A stretch of DNA of 64,000 nt, taken from contig NZ_JAVIWI010000001.1 of the NCBI RefSeq assembly GCF_034314085.1, positions 4,464,001 to 4,528,000 on the forward strand. The letters run 5' to 3'. The position numbers and the translations under genes are program-made. The stretch's first letter is position 1, and every line of letters begins with the position of its first letter. This document shows positions 8,289 through 17,893 of this stretch, in pieces. The notes beneath the pieces were generated by a model. The model was given only the letters and a program-made list of their open reading frames with translations. It ran no database searches and had not been told where the DNA came from. The DNA is from Undibacterium sp. 5I1. GTDB taxonomy: Bacteria; Pseudomonadota; Gammaproteobacteria; Burkholderiales; Burkholderiaceae_D.

Positions 8289-9170
8289 TTAGGTTACGCC
8301 ATTTTCTTTAAACCAGGTCAAGCAACGCATCCAGCCATCTTTGGCATCTGCCTCTACGTAGCTCGGGCGGTAATCGGCGTGGAAAGCGTGACCTGAGTCA
8401 GTATAGACTTTAAAGACTGATTTGCTGGTGCCTTTTTTGAGTTCGGTTTCCATCTTAAAAATAGACTCAACGTTGATGCCTGTGTCCTTGGCACCGTATA
8501 AACCAAGGATCGGTGTTTTTAAGCCCGCTGCTATGTCGACAGGATTGGTTGGCGATAACGGAGTCGAGTCTCCTACCAAACGGCCATACCAGGCAGCGCC
8601 GGCTTTTACATTGGGATTGTGCGCGGAATACATCCAGGTGATGCGGCCGCCCCAGCAGAAGCCTGTGATCGCTAATTTGCTGGTGTTGCCGCCATTGGCT
8701 TTGGCCCATGCAACAACTGCGTCCAGATCCGTCATGACTTGTGCATCTGGTACTTTAGACACGACTTCTTTGATCAGTTCGCCAATATTGGGGTATTTGC
8801 TTGGATCGCCTTGGCGTACGAATAATTCTGGTGCCAGCGCCAGATAACCTAGTTTGGCGAAGCGGCGGGCGACGTCGGCGATATGCTCATGTACACCAAA
8901 AATTTCTGAGATGACCAAAACGACAGGCAGATTGGTTTTGCCTTCTGGCTGAGCGCGATAGACAGGGACTTTTTGTCCGTTGACTTCGACCATCACAACC
9001 CCGGCAGTTAAACCGGCCGTATCGGTTTTGATCATAGTTTGTGCCATCACAGGCATCGCTGCAGCGGCAAAACCGACGCCTACCGCAGTTTGAATAAAGG
9101 TGCGACGGTCAACCCCATCGCTTAATTTTGACTTGCCTACCAGACTATCGAAATCCTGTTGATTCTGCAT
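8289..9170 (-). CDS. Tat-exported dienelactone hydrolase family protein
   Basis: 293 residues from ATG 9170, chosen because AGGAGA lies six bases upstream; a longer ORF reaches 9215. Residues 21-25 read DRRTF, followed by a hydrophobic stretch ending at AMPVMAQ, a twin-arginine signal for export to the periplasm. The alpha/beta-hydrolase domain carries the nucleophile in GFCWGG, an Asp in YGAKDTG and a His in SGHAFH, the Cys-Asp-His triad of the dienelactone hydrolase family (PF01738). Natural substrates of such exported homologues are unknown; ester or lactone hydrolysis is likely. It stands alone on the minus strand. Confidence 0.88.
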   Translation of the reverse strand: MQNQQDFDSLVGKSKLSDGVDRRTFIQTAVGVGFAAAAMPVMAQTMIKTDTAGLTAGVVMVEVNGQKVPVYRAQPEGKTNLPVVLVISEIFGVHEHIADVARRFAKLGYLALAPELFVRQGDPSKYPNIGELIKEVVSKVPDAQVMTDLDAVVAWAKANGGNTSKLAITGFCWGGRITWMYSAHNPNVKAGAAWYGRLVGDSTPLSPTNPVDIAAGLKTPILGLYGAKDTGINVESIFKMETELKKGTSKSVFKVYTDSGHAFHADYRPSYVEADAKDGWMRCLTWFKENGVT

Positions 9171-9305
9171 GAGTATCTCCTGATGGAATGATTGTGGTTG
9201 TGGAAAAAACAGCAATTAGCATACCGCAAAATCAGATATCGTATTGAGAGTGCGCATGTCATTCAATGAGACTGGAATGGTTTTGCGCAAGTTGGATTAT
9301 TTAGA

Positions 9306-10034
9306 TTATCTATCTGAGGGAAGTAGCCGCTCGTACTCTTCTTTGACGACGGAATAACATTCGCAGACACGTTGCTCTAATTTTTTTCTATTGGTGACGG
9401 TGATGCGACCGCGGGCACGTTCGACCATGCCATCTTTCTGTAATTGTCCAACTGCTTCAGTAACGCTTTCACGCCGTACACCTAACAAACTGGCTACCAT
9501 TTCTTGAGTGATGATGATTTCATTATCATGCAGCCGGTCGATGGTCATTAATATCCAGCGGCAGAGTTGTTGATCTAGTGAGTGATGTTGATTGCACACA
9601 GCAGTTTGTGAGGTTTGGCTAATCAGCGCCTGGGTATATAAGAGGGAAAGTCGCTGTAGTTCACCAGCCGACTCAAACTCTTGCTTCATGATTTTGCGAC
9701 TCAATTTAAACGCAGCGCCAGCACTTTGTACTTCGGTACTGGTGGGCATGCTTTCACCGCCCATAAAAATCGAGATGCCGACCATACCTTCGTCGCCGAC
9801 CAGCGCGGTTTCGCTAGTAGAGCCATTTTCTAAGGCATAAATCAAAGAGACGATGCCACCGATAGGGAAATGTACGAAATCCACATGATCGCCTGATTCA
9901 GACACGGTCCAGCCTAGCGGCATTTCTACATATTTAAGATCCGGCAATAGTCTTTCGTACTCAGATTTGGGAAGAGCAGCCAGTATGCGGTTTTTCCGTG
10001 GATCGGGTTCTGGCGTGGTCTCTGATTTTGACAT
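9306..10034 (-). CDS. Crp/Fnr family transcriptional regulator
   Basis: 242 residues. An N-terminal cyclic-nucleotide-binding-like barrel (about residues 20-145, with DHVDFVHFPIGGIVSLIY and ALVGDEGMVGI) is followed by a helix-turn-helix near residues 180-215 (ITQEMVASLLGVRRESVTEAVGQL). The N-terminus lacks the cysteine cluster of oxygen-sensing Fnr, and the Arg/Ser ligands for cAMP are not evident, so the effector is unknown. Many burkholderial genomes hold several regulators of this type. The divergent or neighbouring targets cannot be read from the sequence. Confidence 0.88.
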   Translation of the reverse strand: MSKSETTPEPDPRKNRILAALPKSEYERLLPDLKYVEMPLGWTVSESGDHVDFVHFPIGGIVSLIYALENGSTSETALVGDEGMVGISIFMGGESMPTSTEVQSAGAAFKLSRKIMKQEFESAGELQRLSLLYTQALISQTSQTAVCNQHHSLDQQLCRWILMTIDRLHDNEIIITQEMVASLLGVRRESVTEAVGQLQKDGMVERARGRITVTNRKKLEQRVCECYSVVKEEYERLLPSDR

Positions 10035-10452
10035 AGTGTGGAATCGATTAATTTTGTAATGAAGGGCGATGTAAAACTACTTCAGCAAGTTGTCGCGACG
10101 ATATTGCGAATGCTACGAATAGTGCGTTTAGGAGCCAATTTATTTAACGGCGACAAGTTCTAAGTGTAAGAGATTTGCACTTAGATAGCAGCACCAATTA
10201 ACACCAGCATATTCCACCATTTAGCGGGCGTGAAGTAAATTTTGTAGACCTAACTAGTTACCAGATAGCTCGGAGGGCGAAACCTGATGTGATTGGCAGC
10301 GCTAGCGAGAGCGTGCGAGGCGAATGGCGGGGGAAGCCGATCGGTGCCCAGAATAGCCGGTGAATTGTTGCAAATCTAAATAATCGGGGACAAGCATTCG
10401 CCTTGCCCCGTTGTCATAAGTGCGTCACGCATCAACAGCGCTCGAGCCTGGT
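10035..10452. other. 418 bp intergenic region without a recognisable gene
   Basis: No coding frame looks real. It contains a short perfect hairpin CTAAGTG (10160-10166) / CACTTAG (10178-10184) and, at its right end, the probable cdd terminator. I see no riboswitch or other RNA that I can name. Confidence 0.5.
10385..10410 (-). terminator. Probable terminator of the nucleoside gene cluster
   Basis: CGGGG-A-CAAG (10385-10394) pairs with CTTG-CCCCG (10402-10410), leaving one bulged A. Read on the minus strand it lies 42 bases after the cdd stop and is followed by an A/T-rich ATTATTTA tract. The T-run is weak, so the call is moderate. Confidence 0.5.
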
Positions 10453-10878
<426 letters not shown>

Positions 10879-10958
10879 TCAACGTATTTGTAATTGGGTA
10901 GTAGGTTGCTAGTAACCGGTAGGGAAAACTACGAATGATTCAATATTATTGAAATTGG

Positions 10959-11022
10959 ATGTCCATATATTCTGCGGCTTACAGAGCAAAAATAGCCCGT
11001 AAGCCGCAGAAGTATTGGACAT
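10959..11022. repeat. Long intercistronic hairpin
   Basis: ATGTCCA...TTCTGCGGCTTAC (10959-10982) pairs with GTAAGCCGCAGAA...TGGACAT (10999-11022): 20 of 24 positions match, with a 4 nt internal mismatch and a 16 nt loop. It starts 12 bases beyond the oxygenase stop. The outer ATGTCCA/TGGACAT arms equal hairpin 2 of the dispersed repeat, but the other blocks of that repeat are missing. Confidence 0.65.
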
Positions 11023-11034
11023 GCCTCTTAAGAT

Positions 11035-11877
11035 TTATTTCTTTACGCCTAATTCGATTAGCCGTTCACTCAAATAACTACCCGCTGTGTGGCGCGCCGA
11101 TAAGACGACTTCTGGTCTTGGGTGTAAAAACAGCGGTAGCGAGATGCGTGATTTTTTCGCTTCCTCACCTGTTGGGTTTAGCACGCGGTGAATAGTGGAT
11201 GGGTAGTAACCTTCCGATGCTTCATCCAGCATGTCGCCGATATTTACGATCAACATACCGAAGTCACAAGGGACGTTATGCCATTCATCATCCTTACCTT
11301 TGACTTGCAAACCGGCTTGCGTTGCGGCAGGTAACAAGGTCAGCAAATTGATGTCACCATGGGCTGCTGCACGCACTGCATCCGGCTCTTCATCGCCACG
11401 CAATGGCGGGTAGTGCAAGACGCGCAGTAAGGTGTGATCGCTACCCGGTATCATGTCCGACAGCGGCATAGAATACTTGGCTTTGATGTCGGCTGGTGTG
11501 TGATCTTCTACCCATTGCAGTAATTCGGTAGCGAGCTTATTACCTTGCTCGTAATACTGACCTGCAGCATCAGATACTTCAGCGGGATAACGGCCACCCG
11601 GATAGATATGATAAAACTCTTTCAGATCCCGCTTGGTATTACCCTTGGCGGTTTCTGATACCTTCGGTGAGAAATAACCATCCATTTTGACTGCATCAAA
11701 ATTGTATTGATTCTTCGCGTCAGTCTGGAAGAACTCGTACCATTCTTTATAAATGGTCTCTAGCAAAGGTTGCGATAAAGGATGGTTAGTCAACACGCCA
11801 AAGCCAGTGCGATGCAGACTCTCGGTAAATTTTTGTGCCGCATCCGGGCTGCGATAATCAACTGGTTCGATAAACAT
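11035..11877 (-). CDS. 2-oxoglutarate/Fe(II) oxygenase, isopenicillin N synthase family
   Basis: 280 residues. The N-terminal half has the GFGVLTNH segment of the DIOX_N region. The jelly-roll core carries the iron triad HGD (in AAHGDINLL) and the distal His in STIHRVLNP, and the 2-oxoglutarate Arg/Ser pair in KSRISLP. All expected active-site residues are therefore present. The enzyme should use O2 and probably 2-oxoglutarate to hydroxylate or demethylate a small molecule. It is 26 bases after the nucleoside hydrolase gene, with a GGAGATATT ribosome binding site. A nucleoside or nucleobase substrate is a reasonable inference, but none can be proved from sequence. Confidence 0.88.
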   Translation of the reverse strand: MFIEPVDYRSPDAAQKFTESLHRTGFGVLTNHPLSQPLLETIYKEWYEFFQTDAKNQYNFDAVKMDGYFSPKVSETAKGNTKRDLKEFYHIYPGGRYPAEVSDAAGQYYEQGNKLATELLQWVEDHTPADIKAKYSMPLSDMIPGSDHTLLRVLHYPPLRGDEEPDAVRAAAHGDINLLTLLPAATQAGLQVKGKDDEWHNVPCDFGMLIVNIGDMLDEASEGYYPSTIHRVLNPTGEEAKKSRISLPLFLHPRPEVVLSARHTAGSYLSERLIELGVKK

Positions 11878-11903
11878 AATATCTCCTCAATGTGCGCGAT
11901 GAA

Positions 11904-12908
11904 TTAACGCAAGGCTGGCAACAACCAGTCGCTGCTTAATATCGTATCAATCAGACTGGCGCATGCCTTGGCATCGACTTCCATGCAAACACGCGTCTCA
12001 GGTTTATCTGCTTCCCATCCAGATTGTGGATACGGAATCGCCAGTTTTGCCATCATGGTCTGGCCATTGGCGATGCCTTCTTTGGCAACGCGTACGCGAC
12101 CGGATTGAGTTTTAAATAATTCTGGAGCAACCAGCCAGACAAACGCCAGGACATCATGTCCGTAGCAAGCATGGCCCAGATCAGGGCGGATACTTTGGTA
12201 GAAATTCGCATAAAAATTGACTGCGTGACTTAAGGTATCTGTTGCGATATGTTGATGTTGTTTCGCCAGACCTGTGAAGAAAGTCGATGGCAAAACCACG
12301 CGATGCGTTACATCCAGACCAACCATTGTCAAATCCCAGCCCGCAGTGAAGACCAGATCAGCCGCGTCTGGATCATTCCAGACATTGGCCTCTGCCACTG
12401 GTGAGACGTTACCCGGTTCATCTACGGTACCTGCCATCAAAACCACTTGCTTTAAGAGCTTAGGCAATTGTGGTTCTAGCTTTAATGCCAGTCCCAGATT
12501 ACCAAACGGACCTACCGCAACCAGCGTGATTTCGCCCGGATGCTGGCGCGCCATTTTGACGATAAATTCTGCCGCGCTTTCAACTTCTGCTACGCCACCC
12601 GCTTCTACCCGGCTAGCTAAATTGCCCAAGCCATCTGCGCCATGAATAAACGCCGGCGGTGTGCCAGGATCTTTTGCCAGAGGCACAGGTACGCCTTGAG
12701 CTACCGGAATACTGCGGCCAGCGATCCGGGTTAAGTACAGTGCATTGGCAGTGGCCTGTTCGACGGTGACATTGCCAAACGTAGTAGTGATACCGATTAC
12801 ATCGATATCTGGATGAGCGAGCGCGAAGTACAGCGCCATCGCATCATCGACGCCAGGGTCGGTATCAAAAATGACTTTATGTTTTGCAGGACTAGAGTTG
12901 GTGGTCAT
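11904..12908 (-). CDS. Nucleoside hydrolase (IUNH family)
   Basis: 334 residues. The calcium-binding N-terminal signature DTDPGVDDA is at residues 15-23, followed by GITTTFGN, and the conserved NVWNDPDAAD and CYGHDVLAF segments are in place. Such enzymes cleave ribonucleosides to a base and ribose. Substrate choice among purine, pyrimidine and mixed nucleosides cannot be read reliably. The partner ribokinase is encoded upstream in the same direction, which would use the ribose. The start codon is preceded by GGAGAACCTCC, a ribosome binding site that can fold back on itself, which could lower translation slightly. Confidence 0.93.
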   Translation of the reverse strand: MTTNSSPAKHKVIFDTDPGVDDAMALYFALAHPDIDVIGITTTFGNVTVEQATANALYLTRIAGRSIPVAQGVPVPLAKDPGTPPAFIHGADGLGNLASRVEAGGVAEVESAAEFIVKMARQHPGEITLVAVGPFGNLGLALKLEPQLPKLLKQVVLMAGTVDEPGNVSPVAEANVWNDPDAADLVFTAGWDLTMVGLDVTHRVVLPSTFFTGLAKQHQHIATDTLSHAVNFYANFYQSIRPDLGHACYGHDVLAFVWLVAPELFKTQSGRVRVAKEGIANGQTMMAKLAIPYPQSGWEADKPETRVCMEVDAKACASLIDTILSSDWLLPALR

Positions 12909-12926
12909 GGAGGTTCTCCAAAATTA

Positions 12927-12961
12927 CTTCGCCTGGCCATTAACAGAACCCAGGCGAAGTG
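12927..12961. repeat. Perfect 11 bp hairpin between permease and nucleoside hydrolase
   Basis: ACTTCGCCTGG (12927-12937) pairs perfectly with CCAGGCGAAGT (12951-12961) across a 13 nt loop. It sits just before the nucleoside hydrolase ribosome binding site on the minus strand. No T-run follows, so it is more likely an mRNA-processing or stabilising hairpin, or an attenuator, than a simple terminator. Confidence 0.6.
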
Positions 12962-13045
12962 ACTTATTGCGGTTGGCCCGGTTCAAGGAGGCCGAATCTT
13001 AATGTCTTATTTTGATCTCTTATTTTTACGACGTATTTTGATCAC

Positions 13046-14017
13046 TTAGCGAGACTTAACAAAAGGCACACCAATCGCTTTTGGCGCGACTGATTTTGCC
13101 ATTAAACCTGCCAATACAATGACGGTCACAACATAGGGAATCATCTGTATCAATGAGCCTGGCACTTTGCCGATCACCGGGAAGACGATACCTTCGATCT
13201 GCACTTGCAGCGCTGCAAAGAAGCCAAACATCAGGCAACCCATCGCCGTGTAGAGCGGACGCCAGTTGCCGAACACCAGCGCGGTTAAGGCTAGGTAACC
13301 GTTGCCTGCCGACATATCACGCAAGAAGAAACCGCTTTGTACAATAGAAAGATAAGCGCCGGAAAATGAACACAATACGCCAGCGCATAACATCGCTAAA
13401 AAACGGGTACGTTCAACGTTGATACCGGCGGCATCGGCAGCATGGGGATTTTCGCCCACGGCCCGTAATCGCAAACCAAAACGGCTGTGGTAAATCACCC
13501 AATGTACGACTGGGATCAATGCAAATGCCAGATAGACCAGTGCACTATGGCCACCGATTAATTTGCCGTAGAACCAGCCAACAAACGGAATACTTTCTAA
13601 CGCAGCAGTACCTGGCAAGACGATATCAAACAAGCGAGCCTGGCCGAGATCGGGCGTGCGCCCACCCTGAGAAAAGAAAAACTGCGCCAACACAAATGTC
13701 AGTCCGCTCATGGCAATATTGATCGCAATCCCTGCGACTAATTGATTTCCTTTTTGCGTAATACTGACAAAGCCTTGCAGCAATGCGATAGCGACAGATA
13801 CACCAACACCAGCCAAGATGCCCAGCCACGGATTTTGCGTGGTGAACGCCACCGCAGCCGAGACAAAAGCCGACGCCAGCATTTTGCCTTCCAAGGCCAG
13901 ATCGACTACACCGCTGCGTTCCGCAAACAAGCCCGCCATCGCAGCAAAAATTAATACCGGCGCATTGCGGATAGTGGAAACCAGTATGCTGGCGAAATGA
14001 AAATCATCAAACATCAT
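13046..14017 (-). CDS. Nucleoside ABC transporter permease, second subunit
   Basis: 323 residues with about eight hydrophobic segments. The N-terminal VLIFAAMAGLFAERSGVVDLALEGKM is the conserved region of BPD_transp_2 permeases (the YufQ/NupQ-like group). With its partner permease it forms the inner-membrane channel of an ABC importer fed by a BMP-type binding protein. It follows the other permease gene by 21 bases, in the usual order of this transporter type. Nucleosides are the likely cargo because the BMP family and the downstream enzymes both point that way. Confidence 0.92.
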   Translation of the reverse strand: MMFDDFHFASILVSTIRNAPVLIFAAMAGLFAERSGVVDLALEGKMLASAFVSAAVAFTTQNPWLGILAGVGVSVAIALLQGFVSITQKGNQLVAGIAINIAMSGLTFVLAQFFFSQGGRTPDLGQARLFDIVLPGTAALESIPFVGWFYGKLIGGHSALVYLAFALIPVVHWVIYHSRFGLRLRAVGENPHAADAAGINVERTRFLAMLCAGVLCSFSGAYLSIVQSGFFLRDMSAGNGYLALTALVFGNWRPLYTAMGCLMFGFFAALQVQIEGIVFPVIGKVPGSLIQMIPYVVTVIVLAGLMAKSVAPKAIGVPFVKSR

Positions 14018-14038
14018 TAACTCCGATTTAGTTTCGCT

Positions 14039-15115
14039 TTAGTTTCGTTTCAGCAGACGCGCTAAGGCTGGCGCATACAGATTTTCCATGGCACCGCAAA
14101 ATAAAATAATCAGGCCTTGGATGAAGATAAAAGTTTCAGTCGGGATATTTGGTTTTTCTAGCGACAGATCAAAACCACCCTGAATCAACGCGCCAAACAA
14201 AATAGACGATAGCAAAATACCGACCGGATGCTGACGCCCCATTAAGGCAATCGCAATCCCGATAAACCCAGCACCCGCCGGGAAATTCAAATTTAGATAA
14301 TGTGTCGATCCCATCAAGGAATTGACCGATGCCAATCCAGCCAGTGCACCAGAAATCAACATCGCAACGATGATCGTTTTAGAGATGGAAATACCTGCGT
14401 AGTGTGCCGCATGCTGATTTAAACCCGTAGCGCGCAACTGATAACCCCAGGCCGAACGCCATACTGCAATACCATAAATCGCCAGCGCGATTAGCGCCAG
14501 AATAAAACTGATATTCAACGGCGTCTCACCGAGAATCGGGAATATTTTATTCAGTGTCGGTAACCAAGACGCCTCTGCAAATACGCGGCTGGCGGGATTT
14601 TGCTGGCCGGTCGGGATCAGATAAGTCACAATCAAAAAGTTCATTAAACTGGCAGCAATGAAGTTAAACATAATCGTCGTGACGACGATGTGACTACCGC
14701 GTTTAGCTTGCAGATAACCTGGCAAGTAAGCCCAGGCCGCACCAAATATAGCGCTGCCAACAATCGCTAGTGGAATTAACAACCAGCCAGGCAGACTGGA
14801 ATCGAGCAACAATAAAACTAGTGTTAACCCAAGGCCACCGACATACATCTGTCCTTCGCTACCGATATTGAACAAACCCGCCTGCATCGCAATGGAGACC
14901 GACAAACCAGTAAAAATAAAGGTCGCTGCATAAAATAATGTGTAGCCCAACCCTTCTGGGTTCAATACGGCGGAGTTGACCAGAATGCCCAGCGATTCTA
15001 TTGGACTCTCGCCCAACAAATAAATCACCAGCGCAGCAACCAGCAGTGCCGACAGCAAATTGAGTAAGGGAAGTGCTATGGCAGTTGCCCAGCGTGGAAG
15101 TTCTGAATTAGTCAT
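14039..15115 (-). CDS. Nucleoside ABC transporter permease, first subunit
   Basis: 358 residues with about nine membrane segments. It contains GLFNIGSEGQMYVGGL and GFIGIAIALMGRQHP, typical of the YufP/NupP-like permeases. The start overlaps the stop of the ATP-binding gene by four bases, so the two are translationally coupled. It would pair with the permease encoded next (13046-14017). Confidence 0.92.
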   Translation of the reverse strand: MTNSELPRWATAIALPLLNLLSALLVAALVIYLLGESPIESLGILVNSAVLNPEGLGYTLFYAATFIFTGLSVSIAMQAGLFNIGSEGQMYVGGLGLTLVLLLLDSSLPGWLLIPLAIVGSAIFGAAWAYLPGYLQAKRGSHIVVTTIMFNFIAASLMNFLIVTYLIPTGQQNPASRVFAEASWLPTLNKIFPILGETPLNISFILALIALAIYGIAVWRSAWGYQLRATGLNQHAAHYAGISISKTIIVAMLISGALAGLASVNSLMGSTHYLNLNFPAGAGFIGIAIALMGRQHPVGILLSSILFGALIQGGFDLSLEKPNIPTETFIFIQGLIILFCGAMENLYAPALARLLKRN

Positions 15116-16647
15116 ACTGATGATTTATGTAGTCCACCCATGAGCAAACCTATGCGTGTGGCATCAAACTCTTCCGCCATCAATTCGCCCGTGATACAGC
15201 CGCTAGACATGACCAGAATTCTATCGGCCAATGCCCGAACTTCTTCCAGTTCTACCGATACCAGCAGAATGGCAACGCCCGCATCGCGCATGGCGAGTAG
15301 CTGCGCATGGATGCTTTCTATCGTGCCGATATCAACACCACGGGTAGGCTGGCCTACCAGCATGAGTTTTGGTGCTGCAGCAATTTCTCGAGCGATGACG
15401 ACCTTTTGCTGATTGCCACCGGATAGCAGGGCGATGCGTAAATGTGGATCGGACGGACGTACATCGAACTTTTTTAATAGTTCGGTGCATTTGCTGAGAA
15501 TGCTGGCGAAGTCGAGTAAACCAAAGCGTTTTTTAGTCTGTTGCTGATAACCAAAAAAACTATTCATCATGACCGAAAAGTTTTTAACTACGGCATCACG
15601 CAGTCGATCTTCTGGTACATGACCGATACCAAGCTTACGAAAAATGGCAGGCAAACCGTCGGCATCTTTGCGTTTTGCGATTGGCAGCAACTGTCCCTGC
15701 ATTTGTATCTCGCCGCTGCTTGGCAAACGCATGCCGGATAAAATTTCTAGTAGCTCGCTTTGACCATTGCCAGAGACGCCGGCGATGGCGACGATTTCAC
15801 CAGCGCGTATGTTGAAGTTGATATCTTTCAGCAGATCGACCGCTTGCTTGCTACGCAAATTCAATCCTTTTACCTCAAGCACAGACGCACCCGGCGCATA
15901 GGCAGCCCGTGGCAATTGCGTTTGTATCGGGCGACCTACCATCAGATTGGCTAGTTCTTCTTTGTTGGTGCCAGCGGTGGCAACGGAGCCGACCACTGTG
16001 CCTGCGCGCATTACCGTCACCTGGTCGGTGATGTCGAGAATTTCTTGCAGCTTGTGGGTAATCAGGATGATGGTCTTGCCTTGCTCTTTGAACAGTCGCA
16101 AGACTTCAAATAGCGACGCCGTTTCTTGCACGGTCAGCACCGCGGTTGGCTCGTCGAGTATCAGAATATTGGCACTACGGTAGATTTGTTTGAGAATTTC
16201 TACCCGCTGTTGCAAACCAACCGACAAGTCTTGGATTTTGCTCAGCGGATCAACATCTAAAGAATAGCGCTGACAAATTTCACGCAGCTTTTTCTCAATA
16301 TCGGTGCGATGAGCGGCGAGTCTGAATCCACCCTCTGCGCCCAGCATGACGTTATCAAGAACCGTCATATTTTCTACTAGCATAAAATGCTGATGCACCA
16401 TGCCGATCCCAAGTTTGATTGCTTCCTGACTATTACGAATATGTTGTGGCTGACCATTGATCAAGAGCTTGCCGCTATCCGCACGGTAGTAGCCGTACAG
16501 GATGCTCATCAAGGTTGATTTGCCTGCGCCGTTTTCTCCGATAACGCCGTGGATGCTACCGGGCGCAATAGAAAAACTCACATCGCGGTTGGCGTGTACG
16601 GCGCCAAAGCGTTTGGAGATTTGTTGGAATTCTACGGCTGGCTGCAT
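15112..16647 (-). CDS. Nucleoside ABC transporter ATP-binding protein (two ABC domains)
   Basis: 511 residues. The first ATPase domain has Walker A GENGAGKST (about residues 36-44), the signature LSVGLQQRV and Walker B ILILDEPTA. The second domain has a modified Walker A (GVSGNGQSE) and the signature LSGGNQQKV, as is normal for sugar and nucleoside importers of the YufO/RbsA type, where one site is degenerate. It energises uptake through the two permeases. It lies 241 bases after the binding-protein gene, and that gap contains an inverted repeat and a 9 bp repeat. Confidence 0.94.
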   Translation of the reverse strand: MQPAVEFQQISKRFGAVHANRDVSFSIAPGSIHGVIGENGAGKSTLMSILYGYYRADSGKLLINGQPQHIRNSQEAIKLGIGMVHQHFMLVENMTVLDNVMLGAEGGFRLAAHRTDIEKKLREICQRYSLDVDPLSKIQDLSVGLQQRVEILKQIYRSANILILDEPTAVLTVQETASLFEVLRLFKEQGKTIILITHKLQEILDITDQVTVMRAGTVVGSVATAGTNKEELANLMVGRPIQTQLPRAAYAPGASVLEVKGLNLRSKQAVDLLKDINFNIRAGEIVAIAGVSGNGQSELLEILSGMRLPSSGEIQMQGQLLPIAKRKDADGLPAIFRKLGIGHVPEDRLRDAVVKNFSVMMNSFFGYQQQTKKRFGLLDFASILSKCTELLKKFDVRPSDPHLRIALLSGGNQQKVVIAREIAAAPKLMLVGQPTRGVDIGTIESIHAQLLAMRDAGVAILLVSVELEEVRALADRILVMSSGCITGELMAEEFDATRIGLLMGGLHKSSV

Positions 16648-16689
16648 ACGGAGGCGGGATAAAAATTAGCTAGGGTTTGATCGGCGATG

Positions 16690-16737
16690 TTAACGAACTT
16701 AACGAACTCAGCGAACTTGCTGAACTTACTGAAATTG
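16690..16737. repeat. Degenerate tandem 9 bp repeats
   Basis: About five copies of a 9 bp unit follow each other: TTAACGAAC (16690), TTAACGAAC (16699), TCAGCGAAC (16708), TTGCTGAAC (16717), TTACTGAAA (16726). They lie between the binding-protein gene and the ATPase gene. They may be a slippage product; no function is known. Confidence 0.6.
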
Positions 16738-16792
16738 CTAGATGATAGAGACCTGACGCGACGATTGATTGCGCTGAGGTCTGCTTACATCA

Positions 16793-16860
16793 TTTGGTTT
16801 TGCGCTTAGCTTAAAAACGTAGAGAATAAAATTCAATTAGAGCATGAGCGCAAAACCAAA
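16793..16860. repeat. 14 bp perfect inverted repeat after the binding-protein gene
   Basis: TTTGGTTTTGCGCT (16793-16806) and AGCGCAAAACCAAA (16847-16860) are perfectly complementary, 40 bases apart. On the minus strand this is 28 bases after the binding-protein stop. Hairpins in this position often protect the upstream mRNA and reduce read-through, giving more binding protein than membrane subunits; that role is inferred. Confidence 0.6.
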
Positions 16861-16888
16861 CTGAAACAAGACAAGATAAGACAAGACA

Positions 16889-17893
16889 CTAAACCGGGCA
16901 TTTACTTCCGTCGCGCGAGTCAATCACTTTGACTTTGCCGCTGATGATGTCTTGTTTTGCTGCGTTGACACGCTTTTCAATTTCTGGCGTGATCAGGGCG
17001 CGGTTATCTTTATCAACAACCCAATCAACGCCACCTTCTTTCAGGCCTTTGTTGATGATGCCAGGCTTCCAGTCACCGTTTTTGATTTGCATAAAGCTAT
17101 CGTAAATCGCCTGGTCAACCCGCTTAACCATCGAGGTCAGCATCGTGCCCGGATACAAATAATTTTGATTGGAATCAACACCGATGGCGAGCTTGCCTTT
17201 TTCTTTGGCTGTCTGCAACGTACCCATGCCGCTGCCGCCTGCTGCTGCGAAAACGACATCAACACCGCGTTCGAATTGCGCGCGCGCTAACTCGCCACCT
17301 TTGGCCGGATCATTCCAGGCGGAAGTGGTGGTACCTACCATATTGCTGGTGACCTCAACCTTGGCATCAACTGCTTTAGCACCTTGTGCGTAGCCGCAAG
17401 AGAAGGTGCGTATCAACGGAATATCCATACCGCCGACAAAGCCGATTTTTTTAGACTTACTAGCCATTGCCGCAGCAACACCAACCAGATAAGAGCCCTC
17501 TTGTTCCTTGAACAGAACTGAGCTGACATTATTGCCTGTGGCAACGCCATCAATCACGACGAATTTAGTATTAGGGAATTCTTTGGCGATGTTTTGCACT
17601 GCCTGACTTTGGGCAAAACCAATCGCTGCGATCAGATCGATTTTTTTGCGTGCCAGATTACGTAACACTTGCTCTGTTTGTGTATCGCTGGCGACCTGGA
17701 CTTCCAGGAAAGAGATTTTGGTCTCTTTTTTAAAGCGTTCTGCACCTTCTGATGCGGATTGATTGAAGGATTTATCAAACTTACCGCCTGCATCATAAAT
17801 GACGGCTAACTTAGGATCGGCTGCAACAGCGCTGGCAGCGCTGACAACAGCAAACAAGCTCATTATAGTAAGGCAGAGACGCTTGAGTTTCAT
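16889..17893 (-). CDS. BMP-family periplasmic nucleoside-binding protein
   Basis: 334 residues. A signal peptide (basic MKLKR start, then a hydrophobic stretch to about residue 25, AAVAADP-like end) directs it to the periplasm; there is no lipobox cysteine. The mature protein begins KLAVIYDAGGKFDKSFNQSASEG, the opening of the BMP/PnrA family (PF02608), and contains FAAAGGSGMGT and the IGVDSNQNYL segment. Members bind purine and pyrimidine nucleosides. A ribosome binding site AAGGAA lies before the ATG. It feeds the ATPase and permeases encoded downstream. Confidence 0.93.
   Translation of the reverse strand: MKLKRLCLTIMSLFAVVSAASAVAADPKLAVIYDAGGKFDKSFNQSASEGAERFKKETKISFLEVQVASDTQTEQVLRNLARKKIDLIAAIGFAQSQAVQNIAKEFPNTKFVVIDGVATGNNVSSVLFKEQEGSYLVGVAAAMASKSKKIGFVGGMDIPLIRTFSCGYAQGAKAVDAKVEVTSNMVGTTTSAWNDPAKGGELARAQFERGVDVVFAAAGGSGMGTLQTAKEKGKLAIGVDSNQNYLYPGTMLTSMVKRVDQAIYDSFMQIKNGDWKPGIINKGLKEGGVDWVVDKDNRALITPEIEKRVNAAKQDIISGKVKVIDSRDGSKCPV

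Noticed and set aside
10035..10452. Possible riboswitch or small RNA before the Crp/Fnr gene and after cdd
   Set aside because: Only short, unremarkable hairpins are visible and no known RNA motif was recognised.
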